This document shows, piece by piece, positions 1 to 7,508 of a stretch of 64,000 bases of DNA (the stretch's first letter is position 1; every line of letters begins with the position of its first letter). This stretch comes from Aneurinibacillus sp. Ricciae_BoGa-3. GTDB taxonomy: Bacteria; Bacillota; Bacilli; Aneurinibacillales; Aneurinibacillaceae. Where the stretch lies: positions 2,482,001 through 2,546,000 of the forward strand of contig NZ_CP116887.1 in the NCBI RefSeq assembly GCF_028421645.1. The letters are read 5' to 3'. The notes under the pieces are model-generated. The model saw only the letters and a list, made by a program, of their open reading frames with translations. It was not told where the DNA came from and made no database searches. A program made the translations under genes and the position numbers.

Positions 1-339
1 CAAAACGTTGAGTACTTCCGGCATGATTTCGACCCCCATATGATTGGGGCAGGAGATTCGTAATATCTTCTTCTGAATAGGCATTTCCCTAAGTTCACCG
101 TAAGCCTTTTCAATAAGTTTGAAGGCTTCTTGGAAATATGGTAATATTTTTTCTCCAGCTTGCGTCAACTGTACCTTTCTACCGTTGATCCGTTCAAACA
201 ATGGAGAATTCAGTTGCTGTTCGAGCTGTTGGATACGAACGCTTATGGTCGGTTGACTAATATATAAAGCCTCTGCAGCTGCAGAAAAACTTCCCTTCTC
301 CACAATTTTTAAAAAAGCTTCAATGTTCTTTAATTGCAT
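1..339 (-). CDS. LysR-family transcriptional regulator, N-terminal part (cut by window edge)
   Basis: The 113 visible codons begin MQLKNIEAFLKIVEKGSFSA and continue with the winged helix-turn-helix of LysR regulators, including the recognition-helix pattern SQPTISVRIQQLE, the usual LFER motif and an LTQAGE turn. The start at 339 is preceded on the minus strand by an AAGGAAG ribosome binding site. The gene runs off the left edge, so the effector-binding domain is not visible. It is divergent from the MFS gene at 640. LysR regulators normally act on the divergent neighbour, and a box repeated at 374-420 and 2374-2420 suggests that this protein controls both that MFS gene and the Rieske operon at 2476. 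The effector is unknown, and an aromatic acid is an inference from context. Confidence 0.93.
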   Translation of the reverse strand, partial: MQLKNIEAFLKIVEKGSFSAAAEALYISQPTISVRIQQLEQQLNSPLFERINGRKVQLTQAGEKILPYFQEAFKLIEKAYGELREMPIQKKILRISCPNHMGVEIMPEVLNVL

Positions 340-373
340 AAGGGCGTTCTTCCTTCTTTTTGATGTTTTATAC

Positions 374-420
374 TTTATTAATTATATTAATAGGTTTTAT
401 AAAAACAATCAATTTGTAAA
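374..420 (+). promoter_or_regulatory. Candidate LysR-type box, copy 1
   Basis: This AT-rich element lies between the lysR-like gene and the MFS gene. It contains TTTATTAATT, then ATAGGT, then ATAAAAAC-N-ATCAATTTG. The same blocks with identical spacing occur at 2374-2420, and I count about 37 of 47 matching bases. An ATAG...(C/A)AT partial dyad is typical of LysR-family sites. Assignment to the divergent LysR protein is inference. Confidence 0.55.
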
Positions 421-577
421 ATTTCGTAATTTTAACTAATCTAAATATAAATAATAAACACAAACTTCTAAAGTGTTATTAAGGGTGGTGATTCAATTTA
501 GAAACAAAAGCTTCATGTGAACATGGAAGACAAATGCTAAAATGGCTTCACAATGTAATGAATTGTTTAAAGACAAA

Positions 578-591
578 TGTAAGCGCTACAA
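578..591 (+). promoter_or_regulatory. Candidate cre site (CcpA operator) before the MFS gene
   Basis: TGTAAGCGCTACAA is nearly palindromic and fits the Bacillus catabolite-responsive element consensus (TGWAANCGNTNWCA) closely. It lies about 50 bp before the MFS start at 640. Repression by CcpA in the presence of preferred sugars is the expected role. Confidence 0.6.
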
Positions 592-639
592 AAAGTGACA
601 GACAACTGTCAACTATTTACCATCAGGAGGTTTTTATTT

Positions 640-1884
640 ATGAAGACGGGGCTCAGGCCAGCTTTTTTAGCTTTATTTTTTGCATGGTTGGTATATTTAT
701 TGTCTTATGTAAGTAGAATGTCGTGGCCCCCGATTATACCTTTAGCTTCACATGACCTTGGAATAAATGCTACTCAGGCTGGAAGTTTCATGACCGCGTT
801 CTATATTGGATATGTCCTGACTCAAATTCCAGGTGGATTTTTAACAGATCGTTATGGTTATCGAAAAGTATTACTAGGTTCATTGTTTATCATTGGCATA
901 TCCACTTTACTTACCTCGTTCACGGCTACTTTTACTTTAGGATTTCTAACTAGAGTTTTAGCCGGTGTGGGATCAGGGGCCATTTTCTCTGCTGGATTGC
1001 TAGCCATCACAGATTGGTTTCCTCAAAATAGACGTGGGCTAGCCAACGGTTTATTCATGACATCGACCTCTTTAGGTGTGTCTCTTGTAAATTTATATGT
1101 TCCAACTCTATCAAAAGGGTATGGCTGGCGTACTTCGTTTTTGGTGTCCGGACTGCTTCCTTTGTTAGGTTTCATCCTGGCATTTTTTCTACTAAAAGAA
1201 CGTACACCTGTGACGCAACAGAGCACAGAGGCAAAAGATAATAAAAGTTATTGGCAGGATGTTATCTTATTATTTAAAAATAGAAACCTATTATTAACAG
1301 GGATTGCTGGGTTTGGTGGACAATGGGCTACACTGGGAATTGCAACATGGGCGAATGCGTATTTAAATAAATCGTTGCATCTTTCTCTTGTACAAGCAGG
1401 TTTATTCATGTCTTTCTTTGGGACAGCAGCTTTATTGTGCAAGCCAATCACAGGGATTTTATCTGACATTGTTAATCGTAAAACGCTGTCATTTTGGATT
1501 TTGTTATTGCTTGGCCCGATTTTACTTTGGTTTGGTGTGAACCAAAACATTTCCTATTTATATTTTTTACTTCCAATTATAGGTATTCTGGGCTATGCAT
1601 TTTACCCTCCATTAAATACATTGATATGTGATTCAGTGGATAAAAAATTTGTAGGAACCGCTTCTGGTTTAGTTAATGCCATGTGGCAATTGGGTGCTCT
1701 CATAGCACCATTAGCTGTAGGCGCTGTCATTGACATGACACATAATTACTTTTTCGTTTTTGCAACTTTAGGTGCGGGTCCGGTATTAGGAGCTTTTGCT
1801 ATCTTATTTGTTAAAGGTGGAAAGAGTCCCGTAGTACAAGACAAGGAGAAACAGGTCGCTTTTGTAGAGGCTACACAAACATAG
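640..1884 (+). CDS. MFS transporter (organic-anion or aromatic-acid type)
   Basis: This is a 414-residue polytopic protein with about 12 hydrophobic segments. It carries the MFS loop signature GGFLTDRYGYRK after the second segment and a charged central loop (KERTPVTQQSTEAKDNK). The start at 640 is chosen because the AGGAGG at 625-630 is correctly spaced, whereas the upstream in-frame ATG at 595 has no good ribosome binding site. The gene lies alone between a cre-like site and a strong terminator, divergent from a LysR regulator. Uptake of an aromatic or related carboxylate is inferred from the surrounding catabolic genes. The substrate cannot be read from the sequence. Confidence 0.88.
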   Translation: MKTGLRPAFLALFFAWLVYLLSYVSRMSWPPIIPLASHDLGINATQAGSFMTAFYIGYVLTQIPGGFLTDRYGYRKVLLGSLFIIGISTLLTSFTATFTLGFLTRVLAGVGSGAIFSAGLLAITDWFPQNRRGLANGLFMTSTSLGVSLVNLYVPTLSKGYGWRTSFLVSGLLPLLGFILAFFLLKERTPVTQQSTEAKDNKSYWQDVILLFKNRNLLLTGIAGFGGQWATLGIATWANAYLNKSLHLSLVQAGLFMSFFGTAALLCKPITGILSDIVNRKTLSFWILLLLGPILLWFGVNQNISYLYFLLPIIGILGYAFYPPLNTLICDSVDKKFVGTASGLVNAMWQLGALIAPLAVGAVIDMTHNYFFVFATLGAGPVLGAFAILFVKGGKSPVVQDKEKQVAFVEATQT

Positions 1885-1893
1885 AAACATTAT

Positions 1894-1924
1894 TAAAAAA
1901 GTCACCGTCAGGTGGCTTTTTTCT
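1894..1924 (+). terminator. Rho-independent terminator of the MFS gene
   Basis: GTCACC, a GTCA loop and GGTGGC form a 6-bp stem (one G-U pair), preceded by an A-run and followed by TTTTTT. It starts about 10 bases after the MFS stop codon. Confidence 0.8.
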
Positions 1925-1935
1925 TATTTGTACGA

Positions 1936-1976
1936 AAAAACGGTAACCAAAGCTTTGTGCTATGGTTACCGTTTTT
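1936..1976. terminator. Bidirectional terminator between convergent genes
   Basis: AAAAACGGTAACCA and TGGTTACCGTTTTT form a long perfect stem with A/T tails on both sides. It sits between the MFS gene (plus) and the minus-strand small gene ending at 1993, so it can stop transcripts from both directions. Confidence 0.85.
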
Positions 1977-1992
1977 AATATCAAGTAGTCTT

Positions 1993-2235
1993 TTACCACA
2001 CTTGAGCGACTTGCGCTTGTTCTGCAGCCTCCCAAACGGTTAATACCTTAAATCCGTCTCTTTGTGCTTGTTCCCAGCATTCATCGCCAGGTCGCATGCC
2101 AATCATGACATCAATGCCATGATTTTTTAAAAATCTTGCCCGTTGTCGCGCTTCAACATCTTGATAACCAATTATGGCAACGCTTTTTCCCGTGTAGCAT
2201 CTTAAAATCAATTCTTCGAAATCTCTATCGTTCAT
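1993..2235 (-). CDS. Stand-alone half-Rossmann protein related to the ketol-acid reductoisomerase N-terminus
   Basis: The 80-residue protein matches only the first half of the IlvC nucleotide-binding domain: a beta strand and glycine turn (SVAIIGYQDVEARQRAR), IDVMIGMRPGDECWEQAQ, DGFKVLTVWEAAEQA, ending in AQVW. Full ketol-acid reductoisomerases are about 330 residues, and the catalytic knotted domain is absent. The start at 2235 follows GAGGGG at good spacing, while the longer in-frame extension has no such site. It is divergent from the Rieske oxygenase at 2476. A second copy at 8822-9046 lies directly behind another Rieske gene and also ends in QVW. The function is unknown. The second-strand lysine and the full dinucleotide fold are missing, so catalysis alone is unlikely and a partner or regulatory role is conceivable. 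Confidence 0.7.
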   Translation of the reverse strand: MNDRDFEELILRCYTGKSVAIIGYQDVEARQRARFLKNHGIDVMIGMRPGDECWEQAQRDGFKVLTVWEAAEQAQVAQVW

Positions 2236-2373
2236 TCGGTTTTCCCCTCTTTCATCAAAATGAACCAGTACAGCCACTGTATACATCTTTGTTTGATTAT
2301 ATAGTGAAAATTGGCAGTATTTCAAATTAATGATTTTAATTTATCCTATATAAAATATAAATACGGTGAACAG

Positions 2374-2420
2374 TTTATTAATTTTTTGTATAGGTAGGAT
2401 AAAAACTATCAATTTGAAAG
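2374..2420 (+). promoter_or_regulatory. Candidate LysR-type box, copy 2
   Basis: This element is the counterpart of the one at 374-420: TTTATTAATT, ATAGGT, ATAAAAACTATCAATTTG, with the same spacing. Here the ATAG-N12-CTAT dyad is perfect. It lies between the half-Rossmann gene and the Rieske gene at 2476. A shared LysR regulator is the simplest explanation. Confidence 0.55.
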
Positions 2421-2428
2421 CGTTCTAT
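2415..2428 (+). promoter_or_regulatory. Candidate cre site before the first Rieske gene
   Basis: TGAAAGCGTTCTAT fits the cre core TGNAANCGNT and overlaps the right end of the LysR-type box. It lies 47 bp before the Rieske start, so activation by LysR and repression by CcpA could compete here. Confidence 0.5.
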
Positions 2429-2475
2429 TTTTAAGTAACAATGTGAATATAATCATCAACAGGAGGGATTTGAAC

Positions 2476-3756
2476 ATGTTATCTTTTCAAGACAACCAAA
2501 CTCTAACAAGGACAGATGCAGGCACGCCGATGGGAAAGACACTAAGACGCTATTGGATTCCGGCTCTCATGATTAGCGAACTTCCTTCACCGGATTGTCC
2601 ACCTGTACGAGTCAAACTCTTAGGGGAGGAATTAATCGCCTTCCGTGATACGGATGGAAAAATTGGTTTAGTTGATGAATATTGCCCGCATCGAAAGGTA
2701 TCTTTATTTTTTGGACGGAATGAACAGTGTGGTCTACGCTGTGCCTATCATGGATGGAAATTTGATGTGAATGGAAACTGTGTCGATTTGCCATCTGAAC
2801 CACCGGAAAGTAATTTTAAACATAACATTCAAATTAAATCGTACCCTTGCGAAGAACGAGGTGGTGTGATTTGGACCTATATGGGGGAACCCGAGCAAAA
2901 ACCTGAACTACCTGAGCAAGAGTGGATGTTAGTGTCCGATAGCCAACGGTATATTTCGAAAAAAATTCAAGAATGCAATTACTATCAAGCGCTGGAAGGA
3001 GGAATTGATTCCAGTCATGTATCGATCCTTCATTCAGGTTCAGTTGGCGGTATAGGAGTCTCTAAGAAAAGCAACAGTACGTCACTATTGGCTCAAGACG
3101 CTGCACCACGCTTTGAAGTAGTAGACACGGATTATGGACTATTAATTGGGGCCAGACGAAACGCTGACGAAGAAAATTTTTATTGGAGGATTACCCAGTT
3201 TATCATGCCATGGTATACCATGATCCCTCCTTTCGGTGGAGCTCCTCGTGGAGGCCATGCTTGGGTACCGATTGATGATGAGCATTGTTGGGTATGGAGC
3301 TGGAGTTGGACTCCGGGTCGTGATTTAACAAAAGAGGAAATTGAACAAATGGATTCTGGCGCAGGCATTCACTCACAAATAATTCCTGGCACTTTCCGAA
3401 CAAAAGCGAACAAGGAGAATGATTTCCTCATTGATCGAGAAATGCAAAAAAGAGGGGACTCTTTTGCAGGGATTTATGGTCTCGGAATGGAGGATCATGC
3501 TGTTCAAGTGAGTGCGGGACCGATTGTGGATCGTTCACAAGAGAAATTAGGAACCAGCGACACTGCGATTATAAAGTCTCGCCGCTGCCTGCTAAACGCA
3601 GTAAAAACGTTAGAAAATGGCGAACTGTTACCTGGATTGGATCCAGAGAGCCATAAGGTTCGTGCTGCATCTGTCTTGCTTCCCAAGGGTGTACCTTTCC
3701 ATGAAGGGGCAAAGGAAGCACTTAAACTAGCGGAAAAAGATTTTGAGGCTGTTTAA
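2476..3756 (+). CDS. Rieske non-heme iron oxygenase, alpha subunit (phthalate 4,5-dioxygenase-like), copy 1
   Basis: This 426-residue protein has a Rieske [2Fe-2S] domain near residues 50-110 with the ligand pattern CPHR-(x)n-CAYHGW. It is followed by a catalytic domain with the iron-ligand region CNYYQALEGGIDSSHVSILH. This layout is that of single-component-type alpha subunits of the phthalate dioxygenase group. The enzyme would use electrons from a separate reductase to add oxygen to an aromatic carboxylate. The start at 2476 follows CAGGAGGG. It is probably cotranscribed with the dehydrogenase at 3833 (76-bp gap). No reductase gene is seen nearby. Dioxygenation of phthalate is inferred from family and context; O-demethylation or another hydroxylation is possible. 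Confidence 0.9.
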   Translation: MLSFQDNQTLTRTDAGTPMGKTLRRYWIPALMISELPSPDCPPVRVKLLGEELIAFRDTDGKIGLVDEYCPHRKVSLFFGRNEQCGLRCAYHGWKFDVNGNCVDLPSEPPESNFKHNIQIKSYPCEERGGVIWTYMGEPEQKPELPEQEWMLVSDSQRYISKKIQECNYYQALEGGIDSSHVSILHSGSVGGIGVSKKSNSTSLLAQDAAPRFEVVDTDYGLLIGARRNADEENFYWRITQFIMPWYTMIPPFGGAPRGGHAWVPIDDEHCWVWSWSWTPGRDLTKEEIEQMDSGAGIHSQIIPGTFRTKANKENDFLIDREMQKRGDSFAGIYGLGMEDHAVQVSAGPIVDRSQEKLGTSDTAIIKSRRCLLNAVKTLENGELLPGLDPESHKVRAASVLLPKGVPFHEGAKEALKLAEKDFEAV

Positions 3757-3832
3757 TATTAATCTACTAAAATGAGGTCCGCCAAATTAGGGATAGGCGA
3801 TTGTGATGGTACTTTATTGGAGGTTGACGGAT

Positions 3833-4927
3833 ATGCGTGAAAAAACATGGACTGCGGTTGCGACCAATGTCAAACTTACAGAAATTCAAGAGTTAAACTT
3901 GCCTCATGTGGAACCCGATGCAGGCATTCTAAAGGTAGAAATTGTCGGCGTTTGCGGTACAGATGTATCCTATTACCGGAGCTTAAAAGAGCCTATGATT
4001 TTAGGGCATCATGTAGTAGGACATATCTATAAAATCGGTGAACAGGCTTCAAAACGGTGGGGAGTCAAAGAGGGAGAACGTGTGGTCATGGAGGAATATA
4101 TTCCTTGCGGTCAATGCGAATCATGCCGGTCCGGTTTTTATCGTTTGTGCCCTGACACCAATCCAAAGTTAGGCGGGATTCGGTATGGTGCTACACCGAT
4201 GAGTGTAGATCCAGCACTCTTTGGTGGATTTAGTCAACATATGTATCTGCATCCGAATGCGGTGATCCACAAACTTCCCGAACATGTAGAAGCTGTTGAA
4301 GCGGCCTTGACTTTACCTTTATCGAACGGATTTGAATGGATGAGAATCATCGGTAATGTTGGACCTGGCGATGTAGTGGTGATCCAAGGGCCCGGTCAAC
4401 AAGGACTTGCTTGTGCCTTAGCAGCTAAGGCAGCCGGAGCTGAAACCGTGATTGTTACTGGAAGAAGCAGCAGTCAAAAACGCTTAGAACTCGCTAGCAA
4501 ATTAGGCGCTGATTATACCATTAATGTCAGTAAAGAAGATTTGGTCAAAAGGGTAGTTGAAATCACCAGTGGAAAAATGGCTGATTTGGTGATCGACGTA
4601 ACGAGCGGGGGAACGGACCCTGTGATTTCATCTTTACAAGTGGCCAAAACGCGGGGGACGGTTTTATTGGGAGCGTTGAAACATCAGCTTTTCAATGACT
4701 TCGATCTCGATATCATTTACAATAAATCGTTGATCATCAAAGGGGTTCGTGGACATAGCTATGAATCCGTACAAATGGCGGTAGAGTTTGTCGCTTCCGG
4801 AAAGTTCCCACTTGCTATCATGAATTCCCATAATTATAAACTATCCGATACGGATTTAGCTCTCAGGACAGCTGGAGGAGAGGGAGAACCATCTCCGTTG
4901 TTGGTTACTGTTTCTCCGTGGTTGTAA
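3833..4927 (+). CDS. Zinc-dependent medium-chain alcohol dehydrogenase
   Basis: The 364-residue protein has the catalytic-zinc motif GVCGTD, the GHHVVGHI block, a four-cysteine structural-zinc loop (CGQCESC-x6-C) and a dinucleotide-binding turn near the middle (GPGQQGLACALAAKAAGA). It should oxidise a secondary alcohol or diol with NAD(P). The start at 3833 is used because TGGAGG precedes it by 9 bases; the ORF is open further upstream but lacks a ribosome binding site. Its place behind a Rieske oxygenase suggests that it acts on a hydroxylated ring product, such as a cis-diol. That is inference, since most cis-dihydrodiol dehydrogenases belong to other families. Confidence 0.85.
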   Translation: MREKTWTAVATNVKLTEIQELNLPHVEPDAGILKVEIVGVCGTDVSYYRSLKEPMILGHHVVGHIYKIGEQASKRWGVKEGERVVMEEYIPCGQCESCRSGFYRLCPDTNPKLGGIRYGATPMSVDPALFGGFSQHMYLHPNAVIHKLPEHVEAVEAALTLPLSNGFEWMRIIGNVGPGDVVVIQGPGQQGLACALAAKAAGAETVIVTGRSSSQKRLELASKLGADYTINVSKEDLVKRVVEITSGKMADLVIDVTSGGTDPVISSLQVAKTRGTVLLGALKHQLFNDFDLDIIYNKSLIIKGVRGHSYESVQMAVEFVASGKFPLAIMNSHNYKLSDTDLALRTAGGEGEPSPLLVTVSPWL

Positions 4928-4974
4928 GTTTATGGGGTTAGCGAGGATAGGATACGCCTCGGATAATGAAGATT

Positions 4975-5006
4975 AGCTTCTTTGCTTTCTGCCAAAGAGG
5001 CTTTTC
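4975..5006 (+). terminator. Probable terminator after the dehydrogenase
   Basis: AGCTTCTTTG and CAAAGAGGCT form a 10-bp stem with one G-U pair, followed by TTTTCTAATTCTT. The U-tract is imperfect, so partial read-through into the permease gene is possible. This structure also argues against starting the permease at 4982. Confidence 0.6.
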
Positions 5007-5059
5007 TAATTCTTGTTTGGTTAGTCACAGGAAAACCTGCAGGAAAGGAAAATAGCAGA

Positions 5060-6460
5060 ATGAAAACAAAACACTTCTTCTTCCTGTACTCGAAATCTAT
5101 TGTTTTTACTCTTGCGGTCATGCTATTTATGGTTGATCAGGTAATTAAATGTAATTATTTGGACATTTCCCTTGCGCTGATTTCGATGCTCGCTATCGTG
5201 ATTTCTCTTTCGTCATGTCATTTTTTTAGTCGAGTGATCTCGATTGTATTTCTAGGTTTAGGGACTTGGATGGTTTGGAAGAAAGGAATTGATTTTCTTT
5301 CTTATGTGAAGCTTAACGGGGACATGCTCTACTTGCTTTCTCTGTTTGCTGTTGTTCCTTTATTATCGATACCGATCCAGGTCGGAGGATACCGAGAGGC
5401 ATTTGAACGGTTATTTGATGGAAGGGTTAAATCCGTTTCTCAATTGTACCGGGTAGTCACAGCCTTGTCTTATTTTCTTGGTACTTTTTTGAACATGGCT
5501 ACCATTCCACTCGTTCACTCAAGTGTCAAATCAGTTGTGAAAGCATGGCCCATTAGAAATCACAAACGTTTTTTAGCCAGTGGCATCATTCAAGGGTATT
5601 CGTTGCCTATTATTTGGACTCCTTTTTCCGGTATTGTCGGGGTTGTTCTTCATGTAACCCATGTACGATGGGTACACATTTTCCCTATTCTTCTAGCCAT
5701 TAGTTTAGCCACAATGGTCTTTAATTGGATCATTTTCAGTGTGATAGAAGGTAACAAACAACTGAAGATTACCCATAACGAAACAGCCGCTGCTAGTTCA
5801 CCTGCATCGGTTGAAGAAGACTCATCCATTCGTTCCATGTTGCTTCAAATTATTGCTGCGATTGTCTTGCTCCTCGTTTTGGTGGTAAGTATCGATAGCG
5901 TTTCAACCTTGGGCTTAGTCGTCATTGTTACCCTATTTACCGTTCCCTTTTCTTGGATTTGGTGTTTGCTCCTCAAAAAAAGCCCAGCTTTCTGGGCCGA
6001 GGTTAAGAACCATTTTAAGCATAAAATGCCTGAGATGAGTGAGTCGTTTGCTGTTTTTTTAACTGCAGGTTTCTTTGTGGAGGCCCTTCGCTATTCAGGA
6101 AATGACCATTTGGTTAATCAACTATTTATTGAATTGCATGATATAGTCGGGATTCACATTTTTGTTTTTCTTCTTCCATTTATTGTTTTATTTTTATCTT
6201 TTGTTGGCCTACATCCGATTGTTGTTGTGAATTTGTTAGCCCAATCTCTGACAACTGATGTTGTAGGCATTTCGACGGACCAAATGGCGGTTGCTTTCCT
6301 AGGTGGTGCCGTTATGACGTTTTTCATGGGGCCTTTTAGCGGTACGCTGGGGTTGATGTCATCGATGATTCAGGTAGCCCCCTTGCGAATTGCTAGTTGG
6401 AGTGTAGTCTATGTGATCGCCTTTTCTCTGATTTTGACAGCTGCCATCTTATTGCTTTAG
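5060..6460 (+). CDS. Polytopic membrane protein, probable permease of unknown family
   Basis: This 466-residue protein has about 11-12 hydrophobic segments with a hydrophilic central loop (EGNKQLKITHNETAAASSPASVEEDSS). Two half-length hydrophobic blocks and a glycine-rich segment near the end (FLGGAVMTFFMGPFSG) recall the organisation of ion-transporter-superfamily carriers (ArsB/NhaD, dicarboxylate uptake), but I cannot place it in a named family. The start at 5060 follows AGGAAAGGA; an upstream in-frame start lies inside a terminator hairpin. It lies between the dehydrogenase and an IclR regulator, so transport of a substrate or intermediate of this pathway is plausible. Confidence 0.7.
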   Translation: MKTKHFFFLYSKSIVFTLAVMLFMVDQVIKCNYLDISLALISMLAIVISLSSCHFFSRVISIVFLGLGTWMVWKKGIDFLSYVKLNGDMLYLLSLFAVVPLLSIPIQVGGYREAFERLFDGRVKSVSQLYRVVTALSYFLGTFLNMATIPLVHSSVKSVVKAWPIRNHKRFLASGIIQGYSLPIIWTPFSGIVGVVLHVTHVRWVHIFPILLAISLATMVFNWIIFSVIEGNKQLKITHNETAAASSPASVEEDSSIRSMLLQIIAAIVLLLVLVVSIDSVSTLGLVVIVTLFTVPFSWIWCLLLKKSPAFWAEVKNHFKHKMPEMSESFAVFLTAGFFVEALRYSGNDHLVNQLFIELHDIVGIHIFVFLLPFIVLFLSFVGLHPIVVVNLLAQSLTTDVVGISTDQMAVAFLGGAVMTFFMGPFSGTLGLMSSMIQVAPLRIASWSVVYVIAFSLILTAAILLL

Positions 6461-6514
6461 AATCTCAGGTCAAATAACTAGCTAAAAATCAACCTTAATA
6501 AGAGGGTGAAGAAT

Positions 6515-7279
6515 ATGGCAAGGCAGCAGGAAGTTTTGTCGTCCGTATACAATGCCATCCGAATATTGAAAACGTTTTCCTCAACTGAAACGGAACTCGG
6601 GATTAGCGAGTTGAGTGTACGATTAGGCTTAGCCAAAAGTACCGTGTATCGTCTAATGAAAACGTTAACTGAAACCCGTTTGGTTAGACAAAATGAGGAT
6701 ACTCAGAAATATCAGCTAGGGATTGGTGCCTTTGAATTGGGGTTCACGGCCTATCACTCAATGCAACTACACCGGATTTCTATACCCTATTTAGAAAAAT
6801 TAATGGAATCGGTGAGAAAAGTAGTCCGATTAGGTGTTTATGACAATGGGGGAATTGTGTATTTAAGTAAACATACTCCTGATTCTGATCAGGCCACGAT
6901 TTCAAAGATCGGCGACCGGACACCAAGTTATTGCTCAGCGGTTGGCAAACTTCTATTAGCTTATCAGGATGATAGTGAAATCGACAATGTCATTGGGGAA
7001 GGACTCTATCCTTATACAGCTAAAACAATTACGAATGAGGAGCATTTTAAACAGCAGATTGATGAAATTCGCAGGGTTGGTTATGCCGTAACGATGGAAG
7101 AACTGAGGATTGGAATTTGTTCCGTCGCGATACCGGTATACAATGATATGGGAAAAGTGATGGCCGCGATCAGTGTTACGGGTCAGAAGGCTCATTTTTA
7201 CCCTAATCAAATTCAACAGTATGTAAAAGAAATGAAAATGTACAGCCGGTTGATAACCGAAAGGCTCAATATGGATTAA
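6515..7279 (+). CDS. IclR-family transcriptional regulator 1
   Basis: The 254-residue protein has an N-terminal winged helix (SSVYNAIRILKTF, ISELSVRLGLAKSTVYRLMKTL) and a C-terminal IclR effector domain (VRLGVYDNGGIVYLSK, CSAVGKLLLAYQ, GYAVTMEELRIGICSVAIPVYN). The start at 6515 is placed 6 bases after AGAGGGTGA; a GTG 9 bases earlier overlaps that site. It is the last gene of a group with the permease (54-bp gap). Palindromic IclR-type operators lie before the next two units (7408 and 9130), so it is one of three regulators in this half of the window that could own them. Confidence 0.92.
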   Translation: MARQQEVLSSVYNAIRILKTFSSTETELGISELSVRLGLAKSTVYRLMKTLTETRLVRQNEDTQKYQLGIGAFELGFTAYHSMQLHRISIPYLEKLMESVRKVVRLGVYDNGGIVYLSKHTPDSDQATISKIGDRTPSYCSAVGKLLLAYQDDSEIDNVIGEGLYPYTAKTITNEEHFKQQIDEIRRVGYAVTMEELRIGICSVAIPVYNDMGKVMAAISVTGQKAHFYPNQIQQYVKEMKMYSRLITERLNMD

Positions 7280-7407
7280 GGTTCTCCTGAACAAAACCAG
7301 ATGAATACAAGATGGCACCTGAAACATTCAAATGTAAAATGTAATCATTTGAACCCTTCTTCGAGACGGCAGGGTAGCGAATGCAAAAAAGAAAAGTACT
7401 GCTAGCT

Positions 7408-7424
7408 GTGCCGTATAGAGGAAC
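7408..7424 (+). promoter_or_regulatory. IclR-type operator A, with -10-like hexamer 7454-7459
   Basis: GTGCCGTATAGAGGAAC has inverted arms GTGCC/GGAAC around a 7-bp AT-rich core. TATAAT starts 38 bp after its centre and TTGAAA is at 7433-7438. The site therefore lies just upstream of a -35 region, a position typical of activators. It differs from the site at 9130 by one base. Confidence 0.65.
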
Positions 7425-7508
7425 CCTGTTGTTTGAAAGTAATTAGCAGAAATTATAATGAGATTACAAAGGGTCAACACTCGAATGAAATAGAAGGGGC
7501 GATGTTTC

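Noticed and set aside
1993-2235. Broken ilvC (ketol-acid reductoisomerase) pseudogene
   Set aside because: Two copies end at the same place, both have proper ribosome binding sites, and no C-terminal reductoisomerase sequence follows either one.
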